DNA of 27,962 bases from the NCBI GenBank assembly GCA_013286075.1, contig JABDGJ010000001.1, positions 1 to 27,962 of the forward strand, given 5' to 3'. The translations under genes were made by a program, and so were the position numbers. Source of the DNA: Chlamydiota bacterium. GTDB lineage: Bacteria; Chlamydiota; Chlamydiia; Chlamydiales; Parachlamydiaceae. Under the pieces are notes generated by a model that worked only from the letters and a program-made list of their open reading frames with translations, was not told the DNA's origin and made no database searches. This document shows positions 1 through 7,142 of the stretch, piece by piece. Position 1 is the stretch's first letter. Each line of letters opens with the position of its first letter.

Positions 1-852
1 TTACCAATTCCTTTGCTTCCCCCTGCTCTATCTGGAATCAAAATCCTTCATCTTAGCGATTTACATTGGAAAAATCGGTTTTCCACTTTCTTGAAAAAAC
101 AAATTTTACGTAAAATTAATCGTATAAAACCCGATTTTATTTTTTTCACAGGCGATTTTCTTTGCCATTCCCGGAAAGAAAACCTTCTAGAATTAAAAGA
201 ATTTTTAAATTCTTTTAAAGCCACTTATGGCTGTTTTGCCGTCCTGGGAAATCATGATTATGCACAATTTGTCACGATCAACGAAGAAGGCGATTACGAT
301 GTAGAGCGCTCATCAGCAACCTCCAACATTGTCAAAGGATTTCGAAGAATTTTCAAAAACAATTCACCGAATGGTACAATCTCCCCTGCAGCAAAAAAAG
401 TACAAGATCATATAGAACTTCTTTCCTTACTCAAAGATACCCCATTTCGGGTTCTCAAAAATGAAACCGTATCTGTTATTTGCCGTGGCCACCCCATTAA
501 CATCTGTGGTTTAGAAGATTATTATCTTGGAAGATTCGACCCTACCACAGCTTTTCACCACTATAATCCGAAGCATGTAGGAATCATCCTATCCCATAAT
601 CCAGACACAGCCAAATGGCTCCAATATTTTCCTGGTGAAATTATTTTAAGCGGACACACACATGGTGGGCAAATTCATCTTCCTTTTATCGGAAATCGAC
701 TCACCCAATTGGAAAATAAAAAATGGAAAAGAGGGTTAAAAAAACTGGGAGACAAATGGCTCTACATATCGAGAGGTATTTCCAGTGTGATGAAATTCCG
801 ATGGTTTGCAAGACCTGAACTTACATTATTTTTTTTAGAAAAACAGCTATGA
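1..852 (+). CDS. Metallophosphoesterase, YaeI/LpxG-like (5' end cut by window)
   Basis: Calcineurin-like phosphoesterase. The binuclear-metal motifs are in order: LHLSDLHW near the N-terminus, FFTGDF, VLGNHDYA, ILSHNPD and LSGHTHGGQIHLP. The frame is open to base 1 (the first codons read LPIPLLPPALSG), so the TTG at 13 is not a convincing start; an N-terminal membrane or signal segment is probably missing to the left. The family hydrolyses phosphodiesters or pyrophosphates at the membrane face; in chlamydiae the CT461-type protein has been linked to UDP-diacylglucosamine hydrolysis in lipid A synthesis, but this role is inferred from family and gene order only. It overlaps the next gene, ispD, by an ATGA (849-852), which suggests translational coupling in one operon with ispD and truA. 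No damage is visible. Confidence 0.9.
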   Translation, partial: LPIPLLPPALSGIKILHLSDLHWKNRFSTFLKKQILRKINRIKPDFIFFTGDFLCHSRKENLLELKEFLNSFKATYGCFAVLGNHDYAQFVTINEEGDYDVERSSATSNIVKGFRRIFKNNSPNGTISPAAKKVQDHIELLSLLKDTPFRVLKNETVSVICRGHPINICGLEDYYLGRFDPTTAFHHYNPKHVGIILSHNPDTAKWLQYFPGEIILSGHTHGGQIHLPFIGNRLTQLENKKWKRGLKKLGDKWLYISRGISSVMKFRWFARPELTLFFLEKQL

Positions 853-1556
853 ATTCCATTCCTTTTAGTGTCGTTTTTCTAGCCGGAGGAAAAGGAAGTC
901 GAATGGGAAGTACTATCCCAAAACAATACATGAAAATTCGAAATAAAGTTCTGGCGCTATACAGTTTTGAGTTATTTTTACAAATGCCACAAGTACAAGA
1001 ATTGGTTGTTGTATGTGAGAAAGAGTACCAATGTTTTTTTGAAGAATTTGCTTATCAATTTCATCGAAATTTACGATTTGCACAACCCGGCCAAAGAAGA
1101 CAAGATTCCGTATACAACGGAATTTCCCTTCTACAAGAAAATCTATTGGTGTGTATTCACGATGGAGCGCGTCCTTTTATTGATACAGATCTTATTCTCC
1201 GTGCCGTGCAGGCTGCAAATATATATGACAGCTCTGCAGTCGGAATACAAGTGAGATCCACCATTAAAGTCTGCAATGAAAACCAAGAAGTTTTGCAAAC
1301 TCTCAATCGAAATCATCTATGGGAAATACAAACACCGCAAGTAATTCGACTAGAACTATTACGAGAAGGATTTACCAAGGCAAATCAGCAGCAAATCACA
1401 GTAACTGACGATGTATCTCTTGTAGAGTTATTAGGAAAAAAAACAAAAATCGTTGAAGGCTCTTGCAATAATATCAAGATCACAATGCCAGAAGACATTC
1501 TTATCGCTGAAAAAATCATTGATTCTCTACCGAATTTTGAGATCACTTCGGTATAA
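849..1556 (+). CDS. ispD: 2-C-methyl-D-erythritol 4-phosphate cytidylyltransferase (IspD)
   Basis: IspD makes CDP-methylerythritol from MEP and CTP in the non-mevalonate isoprenoid pathway, in the cytoplasm. The 235-residue protein carries the nucleotide-binding signature LAGGKGSRMGSTIPKQY at residues 11-27; R18 and K25 correspond to the catalytic Arg and Lys of the family. Later motifs HDGARPFI and TVTDDVSLVE are also present, and the length is close to the family norm of about 220-235. The ATG at 849 lies inside the stop of the upstream phosphoesterase gene (ATGA), so the start is well supported. It is followed by truA after two bases. The MEP pathway is the route used by Chlamydiae, which fits the proposed host. 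Confidence 0.95.
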   Translation: MNSIPFSVVFLAGGKGSRMGSTIPKQYMKIRNKVLALYSFELFLQMPQVQELVVVCEKEYQCFFEEFAYQFHRNLRFAQPGQRRQDSVYNGISLLQENLLVCIHDGARPFIDTDLILRAVQAANIYDSSAVGIQVRSTIKVCNENQEVLQTLNRNHLWEIQTPQVIRLELLREGFTKANQQQITVTDDVSLVELLGKKTKIVEGSCNNIKITMPEDILIAEKIIDSLPNFEITSV

Positions 1557-1558
1557 AC

Positions 1559-2329
1559 ATGCATTGCTATAAATTCCTCATTTCTTATGATGGCACTTCT
1601 TATAGTGGCTGGCAAATACAATTAAACCATTCTTCTATTCAAGAGCATATCCAAAATGCGCTACGAAAAATTCTTCAAAACCCAACCATTTCCATTATTG
1701 GTTCTGGAAGAACAGATGCAGGTGTGCATGCAATAGGACAAGTAGCTCACTGTAAACTAGAATGCCCCATTGATCCACAAAAGCTCTTATGGTCACTCAA
1801 CGGTCTTCTTCCCCCTGATATCCGCATCAAGAACCTGAAAGAGGCTCCCCCAACCTTTCATGCACAACATGATGCCGTTACAAAAGAATATCATTATCGA
1901 CTCTGTATCAATCGAACAGCAAATCCCTTTCAAAGATTGTATAGCTGGCATATCCCTAGAAAATTGGATATTTCCTTAATGAAACAAGGAGCCTCCTTGT
2001 TTATCGGAACACATGATTTTACCTCATTTACCAATCAAGTATACGCTGGATCTGCAGCGAAAAATCCCATAAGACATTTGTCTCGTTTAGACGTCGTTTC
2101 TTCTGCAGAAGAAATTCGTCTAGAATTCGAAGGAAATGGATTTTTATACAAGATGGTGAGAAATATCGTCGGTACTCTCATAGAAGTAGGTTCTGGAAAA
2201 ATAAATTTGTCAGACATTCCCACTATTTTTGCAGCAAAAGATAGAAGTAAAGCCTCTGCAGCTGCTCCGCCACATGGGCTATGCTTAATCAAAGTCACTT
2301 ATACTGATATAGAAGTAAAAGAAGGATAA
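1559..2329 (+). CDS. truA: tRNA pseudouridine synthase A (TruA)
   Basis: TruA converts uridine to pseudouridine at positions 38-40 of tRNA anticodon arms. The 256-residue protein begins with the usual beta strand YKFLISYDGTSYSGWQ and carries the catalytic motif GSGRTDAGVHA at residues 48-58, with nucleophile D53. Other family blocks are visible: FHAQHDAVTKEYHYR, HDFTSF, and FLYKMVRNIVGTLIEVG near the end. Only two bases separate it from ispD, so it is the third gene of the operon. Its last 31 bases overlap the end of the convergent HAD gene. Complete, with no anomalies. Confidence 0.95.
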   Translation: MHCYKFLISYDGTSYSGWQIQLNHSSIQEHIQNALRKILQNPTISIIGSGRTDAGVHAIGQVAHCKLECPIDPQKLLWSLNGLLPPDIRIKNLKEAPPTFHAQHDAVTKEYHYRLCINRTANPFQRLYSWHIPRKLDISLMKQGASLFIGTHDFTSFTNQVYAGSAAKNPIRHLSRLDVVSSAEEIRLEFEGNGFLYKMVRNIVGTLIEVGSGKINLSDIPTIFAAKDRSKASAAAPPHGLCLIKVTYTDIEVKEG

Positions 2330-2976
2330 TACCGAATCTGAGGATGGTGAGCGAGAAGAGTGTGTAGATAGCCAGACTCTGGAGGACAAATCAAAATAGG
2401 TTCAGCTTGAGTTCCTAGTAAGGCATACATCCCTCGAGGAGAATCTTCAAAACCAATAATTCGATCCCCTGCATTGGCAAATCTAGCCACAGCCACTTGA
2501 TAACATTCTGGATTAGGCTTGGGGTGCTGGTAATCTTCTCTCGTAATCCAATTCGGAATGGAGTCAAGAACAGGATTTTGTTTTCGAACCGCTTCAATCA
2601 GAGAAATAGGAGAATGAGTGACCACACAACGCTTGATATTTTTCTCTTCTAAAGCCAAAAGAAGATCCTCTACTCCAGGAAGAAGAGGAATAGATTCCGT
2701 CTCAATCAATTGCATAAACCACTCTTTTTTTTCAGAATAAAGTACTTGCCAATCGGGCTCTTGTTCCCACAAAGCAGGAAATTCTGCATAAATTTGATCA
2801 CGCAAATCAGTAGGTCCATGATGAGCTGCTTGAGAATAGCGAGAAAAATCCCAAGGAAGCGTAAATCCCCTCTTTCGACACATATTGATATACGCTTGGT
2901 AATGGAATTGTTCTGTATCAACCAACAATCCATCAAAATCAAACAAAAATAATTGGTAATTGAGAATCCATTTCAT
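2299..2976 (-). CDS. HAD-superfamily phosphatase (phosphoglycolate phosphatase-like)
   Basis: HAD subfamily IA phosphatase with an alpha-helical cap. Counting from the ATG at 2976 (MKWILNYQ), motif I LFDFDGLLVDTE puts the nucleophile Asp at residue 13. Motif II is VVTHSP, motif III is the Lys in HPKPNPECY, and motif IV is IGFEDSPRGMYA. The frame can be extended upstream to ATGs at 2991 and 3021, but starting at 2976 puts motif I at the normal distance from the N-terminus; no clear Shine-Dalgarno sequence decides the matter. The gene is convergent with truA and overlaps its 3' end by 31 bases, as in the CT463/CT464 arrangement remembered from Chlamydia. The substrate cannot be told from the sequence. 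Confidence 0.85.
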   Translation of the reverse strand: MKWILNYQLFLFDFDGLLVDTEQFHYQAYINMCRKRGFTLPWDFSRYSQAAHHGPTDLRDQIYAEFPALWEQEPDWQVLYSEKKEWFMQLIETESIPLLPGVEDLLLALEEKNIKRCVVTHSPISLIEAVRKQNPVLDSIPNWITREDYQHPKPNPECYQVAVARFANAGDRIIGFEDSPRGMYALLGTQAEPILICPPESGYLHTLLAHHPQIRYYPSFTSISV

Positions 2977-3174
2977 AGTTTGCAAAAACATTATTAAAAT
3001 AAAGTGATCTGAAAAATTCAAATTATGGAAATAGCTTATGCCCTCATAATTTTTTGAGCAATCACATTCTCCTCACCAACCGCCTCCTTAGATATGGCCA
3101 TTCGATCAAAAAGAATAAAATATTTCTGATGTAAACCAGAAATTGATTTTTCACAAAATTGCCACAAAAAAAGC

Positions 3175-3203
3175 TTGCCTATTGTTTAATTTTTTGGCAT
3201 ATT
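3175..3203 (+). promoter_or_regulatory. Candidate promoter of the tRNA gene
   Basis: A -35-like TTGCCT (3175-3180) and a -10-like CATATT (3198-3203) are separated by 17 bases and lie just upstream of the tRNA at 3217. The match to the sigma-70 type consensus is moderate; the position is the main support. Confidence 0.4.
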
Positions 3204-4249
3204 TCAACTCCCTCAAGGGGCAATAGCTCAGTGGTTAGAGCAGCGGACTCATAACCCGCTGGTCCCTGGTTCAAGTCCAGGTTGCCCCACTTTTTCTCTT
3301 CTTGCTTACACATATGCTTAAATGGCATTTTTCCTTCGTCTAGCTTCATTTCCACAACAAAAAATAGCATTATGTCAGAACTTTTGCATGCTTCTGGTGA
3401 GGATTGAATCAATAATAGTTTAAAACCTTGATGGCAGAGCCAGCGTTCACAAAGTTTCAAGAACTGACTTCCAAATCCGCGATTACGATAGTCTTCATCT
3501 ATTACAATAATCCGTAAAGCTGCCCTAGCTTCATTCCAAAGTTGAAGATGTGTATAGCCGATGATGTCTGAATTTTTATAGAAGACAAAATGCACATGAT
3601 CCTTGTGCTGGAATGTCCAAAAATAGGGGTCAGTATTCGATTTGAAAAAATATTTCTGCCTTAACGCTTGTACCGCAGCCCATTCTCTGTCTGTTAAAGC
3701 CTTTACCATGCGCCATCCATCGAAACCATCTTTTGCATCAATACTTGCAACAAAGGAGTCTTTTCCATTGCAATACTGCAGGATATCTTGAGGAAATTTG
3801 ATGGCTAATTCTATTTTGAGATTTGCATACGCACGTGCATCGTCTTCATGAGAACGCATCCAATCTCGGAATTTTAAATACCGATTGATTTCGGGATCAC
3901 CTTCTTCATAAACATGTACATTATGAGTTCTAATGTTCTTGCCTTTTTGAAAATAGCGACGAAAAGCAATCCCATATTCGCCTTTAGCTTCATATCCTAA
4001 GGTTTCCATTGCTTTAGTCGCTTTATCAACCTCTAGAATATTTTTTACAACAGGAAGGATATCGATTATGGGTTTAGCTATTAATCCAGGCACTGATGTT
4101 GAGCCAATGTGATGAATAGTTATGCAATTACTGCCTAAAACTTGCTTAATGAGTATTGACTCTAATGCAAACATTTCGGGCCATAATAAGTTGTATGCAA
4201 CAACTTCGATATTTCTTTTGATGTCATGTGGCATACTGGAAGATGTCAT
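3179..4249 (-). CDS. GrpB-GNAT fusion protein whose C-terminus runs antisense through the tRNA
   Basis: The N-terminal half is a GrpB/UPF0157 domain (nucleotidyltransferase-like fold; HIGSTSVPGLIAKPIIDI, then a conserved HNVHVYEEGDPE block). The C-terminal half is a GNAT acetyltransferase domain with the acetyl-CoA loop DEDYRNRGFGSQFL. GrpB-GNAT fusions are a known architecture; substrates are unknown. I place the start at ATG 4249, which overlaps the upstream GNAT stop as ATGA, rather than at 4264. After a GNAT-like end (VEMKLDEGKMPFKHM) the frame continues about 45 residues across att copy 1 and antisense through nearly the whole tRNA (GNLDLNQGPAGYES) to a stop at 3179. The original stop was probably lost when the island joined the tRNA. 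The GNAT part lacks a clean FYxxLGF motif and may be worn. Confidence 0.75.
   Translation of the reverse strand: MTSSSMPHDIKRNIEVVAYNLLWPEMFALESILIKQVLGSNCITIHHIGSTSVPGLIAKPIIDILPVVKNILEVDKATKAMETLGYEAKGEYGIAFRRYFQKGKNIRTHNVHVYEEGDPEINRYLKFRDWMRSHEDDARAYANLKIELAIKFPQDILQYCNGKDSFVASIDAKDGFDGWRMVKALTDREWAAVQALRQKYFFKSNTDPYFWTFQHKDHVHFVFYKNSDIIGYTHLQLWNEARAALRIIVIDEDYRNRGFGSQFLKLCERWLCHQGFKLLLIQSSPEACKSSDIMLFFVVEMKLDEGKMPFKHMCKQEEKKWGNLDLNQGPAGYESAALTTELLPLEGVEICQKIKQ
3217..3289 (+). tRNA. tRNA with CAU anticodon (tRNA-Ile2 or elongator tRNA-Met)
   Basis: A full cloverleaf can be folded: acceptor GGGGCAA/TTGCCCC (3217-3223 with 3282-3288), D-stem GCTC/GAGC, anticodon loop CTCATAA (3248-3254, anticodon CAT at 3250-3252), T-arm CCTGG-TTCAAGT-CCAGG and discriminator A at 3289. 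CCA is not encoded; a T-run follows. The anticodon stem has an A-C mismatch at its top pair (3247/3255). The D-arm and variable/T-arm text resembles E. coli tRNA-Ile2 (ileX), whose CAU is lysidine-modified to read AUA, more than elongator tRNA-Met, but I cannot settle the identity. It serves as an integration site: its 3' part recurs at 15076 and 27174. Confidence 0.93.
3248..3295 (+). repeat. Attachment-site core inside the tRNA (att copy 1)
   Basis: From the first base of the anticodon loop to the end of the tRNA, plus the following CTTTTT, this stretch is identical to 27174-27221 (48 bp). From 3244 to 3289 it is identical to 15076-15121 (46 bp). Keeping the tRNA whole while repeating its 3' end is the usual footprint of site-specific integration at a tRNA gene. 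Confidence 0.85.
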
Positions 4250-4797
4250 GATCGTTCCATCCATTCATTACGATTTAAACGATATAAAACATGACGCCTT
4301 AATATATGACCTTCTGCAAGCTTAGGATGGTCAAAGTCATCCATTGGATCATGATGCAGGCCTATTGTTTTCATGACTTTTATTGAACGATGATTTTGAG
4401 CTGCTGTGAAAGAGACAATTTGGTTAAGATTGAGAGTTTCAAATCCATACTTAAGAACCTCTAAAGCGCCTTCTGTAGGATATCCCTTTCCCCAAAAATC
4501 ATAAGCTAAACGCCACCCAACCTCAACAGCTGGTGTAAAATGAGCGTTAAATGATGGCTCAGAAAGGCCTATGAAACCGATAAAATCAGAAATCCCTGGG
4601 ACAGATACAGCCCACAATCCCCATCCTTGTTCTTGTAATTTAGCAGAAAGTCGCTTAGCAAGGTCATCACTTTCTTGGGAGTTTAGTATTGCCGGAAAGT
4701 ATTCCATGACACGAGGATCTGAATTCATCTGAGCAAAAAGCTTAAAGTCTTCTTCATGCCAAGCTCTAAGAACCAAGCGTTTTGTTCTAATCGTCAT
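4246..4797 (-). CDS. GNAT acetyltransferase, RimJ/RimL type
   Basis: A 183-residue N-acetyltransferase of the RimJ/RimL-like group. It starts TIRTKRLVLRAWHEEDF, has the central VEVGWRLAYDFWGKGYPTEG acetyl-CoA-binding segment and the later NHRSIKVMKTIGL block. Such enzymes acetylate N-termini of ribosomal proteins or small molecules; the target cannot be told here. The frame is open back to 4878, but ATG 4797 places the domain start correctly and overlaps the preceding gene's stop by 11 bases. Its own stop overlaps the start of the GrpB-GNAT gene by ATGA. The three genes at 5386-3179 therefore look like one translationally coupled unit on the minus strand. Confidence 0.87.
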   Translation of the reverse strand: MTIRTKRLVLRAWHEEDFKLFAQMNSDPRVMEYFPAILNSQESDDLAKRLSAKLQEQGWGLWAVSVPGISDFIGFIGLSEPSFNAHFTPAVEVGWRLAYDFWGKGYPTEGALEVLKYGFETLNLNQIVSFTAAQNHRSIKVMKTIGLHHDPMDDFDHPKLAEGHILRRHVLYRLNRNEWMERS

Positions 4798-5386
4798 TAG
4801 AAGTCTCTTTTTCAATGGCAATATAGACTTCGACTTCTTGGGGTGATCTAGAAGAGAACTTCTCTCCATAGAATTCATAATCGCCTGTGTACGTTCGCTT
4901 CAATTCTGTTTTCCAAATATTGCCCCATGTTTCAATCAAGCTTGCAGGATATTCTCCAATGGCGCGAAAAACGGCATATGATCCAGCAGGAATTGTTTTT
5001 GCTACCATTCCTACAGGAACATCACTTAAAGAAGTTACAGGACATCCTATAACTAATGAATAAGGCTGTGTATGATCACCTTCATAATCGCAGTAGAGAG
5101 CGATAACCTCATTAGAGACTTTATTTGGAATTTTATTAGGGATATCTTCGCTATAAAACTGTCCCCAAAGTCGTGGAATATCTTGAGGGCCATCTTCAGG
5201 AGCGTTCGATGTTCTGCATTCGATCCCGATTACATTTATAGGCGGCTTTTGAATAATTATGTAATCTTTCATAATATCTTCTTGTTTAAAGTGGTTTTGA
5301 ATGGCGGATAGGGGCGTGAAAGAACCAATAAAACATGCGATGACAAATATGCTCGTAACTAATATGGAAATGGTTTTACTTTTCAT
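4787..5386 (-). CDS. Exported GyrI-like / effector-binding domain protein
   Basis: The first 28 residues look like a signal peptide or membrane anchor (MKSKTISILVTSIFVIACFI, then SFTPLSA). The rest resembles the GyrI-like or AraC effector-binding fold: IIIQKPPINVIGIECRTSN, a central LWGQFYSEDIPNKIPN, CDYEGDHTQPYSLVIGCPV, TIPAGSYAVFRAIGEYP, the Trp-rich LIETWGNIWKTEL, and EVYIAIE at the end. Stand-alone versions bind small cationic or hydrophobic molecules and are seen in integron cassettes; an exported version is less usual. Alternatively the methionine at residue 39 (MKDYIIIQ) would give a cytoplasmic protein without the leader. It overlaps the next gene (GNAT) by 11 bases. No DNA-binding domain is present, so direct regulation is unlikely. 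Confidence 0.78.
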   Translation of the reverse strand: MKSKTISILVTSIFVIACFIGSFTPLSAIQNHFKQEDIMKDYIIIQKPPINVIGIECRTSNAPEDGPQDIPRLWGQFYSEDIPNKIPNKVSNEVIALYCDYEGDHTQPYSLVIGCPVTSLSDVPVGMVAKTIPAGSYAVFRAIGEYPASLIETWGNIWKTELKRTYTGDYEFYGEKFSSRSPQEVEVYIAIEKETSNDD

Positions 5387-5763
5387 TGGTTACTCATTGG
5401 TTAAAAAATCCGAAAAAGACAATCTCTATGGTTCTCTTTTCCTTCTCTAAATCGAGAGGGATAATAGCAGAAATCTTGATCTTTATCATCAACTTTCGTC
5501 AGGTATCAGCAGTACTCAACAAAAGCTTATAAGGCTCCGGCAAAAGAAGTGGAATTAACAAAAAATTCTGACATCATACACCCTTTAAAGGGTATATATA
5601 GGAACTTTAGAAAGCCGACTGCAATTTTACAGAGAAAAAACTCAAAAATAAATGATCATTTTCTATTCGTATTCAAGTAGAATTTCTGATAAAATTTGAA
5701 TAGATCCCAAACACATTAGAGAAATGAAAATGCCTGAAAATACAGGTGAAATACAGGACCATG
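5387..5763. other. Non-coding gap, 377 bp
   Basis: No convincing gene. It contains a short palindrome at about 5581-5594 (ACCCTTTAAAGGGT) followed by a TATATATA-rich stretch that could belong to a promoter, and two close copies of GAAATACAGG-like text just before 5763. It lies at the truncated end of the GNAT fragment fused to the kinase and may contain the rest of that gene in unrecognisable form. Confidence 0.4.
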
Positions 5764-6477
5764 TTATGTGTCCCAAAGAGTCTTAGTTTTTTCAGGTGTA
5801 GACCAGGGAAAAGAGTATCGACTGACTATTTTAGGGAGGTCATTTTTATGCAAAGAGCGTATGAGAGAGTGTTGTGAGCTGTTACTTGTACGCTTGTGAT
5901 CTGCGGCTAAGGATTGAATTTTGTGGATATTTTCATCAAGAGTCGAATGGTGGGTATCTATTTCTAAGTCATAGGTAGCATCAGCATGCACTTTATGGAA
6001 TTGGCCCCGAGCAGATCCAACCATCCTGTTGCCACGCTCTTTCTCTCTTTGCTCCAAGATGGACAAGGGTGCATTTACTCCGATCCACAAGACTGTGAAG
6101 TCCTTTAAAAGCTCTTTCCACTCATCCACTTGTTTTTTGCCAAAGGAAACATCGTCGATGATGAGATAGTGTCCCATTTTCGCTAACGTAAGAACCACTT
6201 CTTGAAAAGTTTTCGCTATTCTTTCAGCATAAGGACCAATTTGAAGTTCCTGAATAGGATTGCCTGATTCATCAGTGCTTTTTTTCCAGCTATACCCAAG
6301 AGAAGCTTCTCCACCGGTCCAGTCATTTATTTTTTCTGGCATCCATCCAATTATCTTATCAATACTGACATGCAAAAATGGCTCTTCAAACGCATGTTGA
6401 AACGCCTTTGCAAGAGTTGTCTTACCACTGCTGGACGGCCCATTTAGATAAATGATTTGTATCGACTGTCTTGTCAT
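5764..6477 (-). CDS. Chloramphenicol-phosphotransferase-like kinase fused to a GNAT stub
   Basis: Residues 1 to about 175 match the chloramphenicol 3-O-phosphotransferase (CPT) family: P-loop LNGPSSSGKTTLAKA near the N-terminus, SIDKIIGWMPEK, LIIDDVSF, then LWIGVNAPLSILEQREKERG and ATYDLEIDTHHS. The family phosphorylates chloramphenicol or related compounds; actual resistance is not implied. The last 35 or so residues (SLIRSLHKNDLPKI, then FPWSTPEKTKTLW) look like the first residues of an unrelated GNAT protein, cut by a stop at 5764. So a kinase gene is fused in frame to an acetyltransferase beginning whose remainder is gone. The ATG at 6477 overlaps the frameshifted HAD gene's stop as ATGA, pointing to a former HAD-kinase operon. 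Confidence 0.8.
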   Translation of the reverse strand: MTRQSIQIIYLNGPSSSGKTTLAKAFQHAFEEPFLHVSIDKIIGWMPEKINDWTGGEASLGYSWKKSTDESGNPIQELQIGPYAERIAKTFQEVVLTLAKMGHYLIIDDVSFGKKQVDEWKELLKDFTVLWIGVNAPLSILEQREKERGNRMVGSARGQFHKVHADATYDLEIDTHHSTLDENIHKIQSLAADHKRTSNSSQHSLIRSLHKNDLPKIVSRYSFPWSTPEKTKTLWDT

Positions 6478-6916
6478 CCTAGGGCGCCCCTTTTGCTCAG
6501 TTCATTTCTCAATTGTTGTTCAGTTTCAAACAAAATGGCATCAAGTCCCATTTTTTTTGCTGATTCGACATTTTCATGTCTGTCATCCACAAAAACGACC
6601 CCTTGGCTGGTAGATTGAGTCTTGTGAGTAGCAACTCATATGCTTTTAGATCAGGTTTTTCGATACCAATCTCACAAGAAAGTAAGCATGGATTAAAAGG
6701 CTCATAAAGGCCGAACTCTCGAATAAGTTTGGACAGGCGTTCATCAATGTTAGAGAGAAGCGCAATGGAAATGTGCTGTTCTTTCAATTCATCTACCAGG
6801 GCGTACATCGCTGAATTGATTCCAATGGAGTCTTTCATCACCGATTTAAAAGATGATGCCCAATTGTATGGCAGCTTGATTCCTTGATTTTTTGCATAGG
6901 AAATCCAAAATTTCAT
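6474..6916 (-). pseudogene. HAD-like hydrolase, 5'-truncated and frameshifted
   Basis: The frame from 6916 encodes a HAD cap and core part: ISIALLSNIDERL (motif II) and CEIGIEKPDLKAYELLL (motif III Lys). It then goes out of frame at the C4 run 6599-6602 (G4 on the coding strand). With one more G the protein continues KGVVFVDDRHENVESAKKMG, the classical HAD motif IV, and ends at TGA 6474-6476, overlapping the kinase ATG by ATGA. Motif I with the nucleophile Asp is missing because the 5' end is cut next to a GNAT remnant. A functional phosphatase is therefore not encoded. The single-base slip in a G-run could also be a sequencing error, but the missing N-terminus is not explained that way. Confidence 0.8.
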
Positions 6917-6944
6917 AGAGTTTATTTTGATTTTTTTTAAATTC

Positions 6945-7142
6945 TTATTCGCTCACAAGCCATATCTCTTTACTTGTTTGTATTAGATTCTTTCTTAGGA
7001 ATAATTTTGAATGACCAAGCCAACAATTTTTTAATTCACCGATCCTTTCATACCCGTTTTTCAAATAAAATTCTTCAGCTTGGAAATCAAAAGTGTCTAC
7101 CGCAGAAAAAAAGCATCCATTCTTAACCGTCTGATGCTCGAT
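6945..7142 (-). pseudogene. GNAT acetyltransferase, C-terminal remnant
   Basis: A 65-codon open stretch reading IEHQTVKNGCFFSAVDTFDF, then QAEEFYLKNGYERIGEL, then HSKLFLRKNL, ends in TAA at 6945-6947. The GC-x-TFDFQA-x-FYxxxGY pattern is the C-terminal half of a GNAT family. No N-terminal half is found upstream, where the frame is taken over by the 2H/monooxygenase gene. This fragment and the GNAT stub fused to the kinase appear to come from different GNAT subfamilies, so they are not simply two halves of one gene. Confidence 0.7.

Noticed and set aside
967..1254. 95-codon frame inside ispD
   Set aside because: It overlaps a well-conserved gene in another frame, has no motif and no ribosome-binding site.
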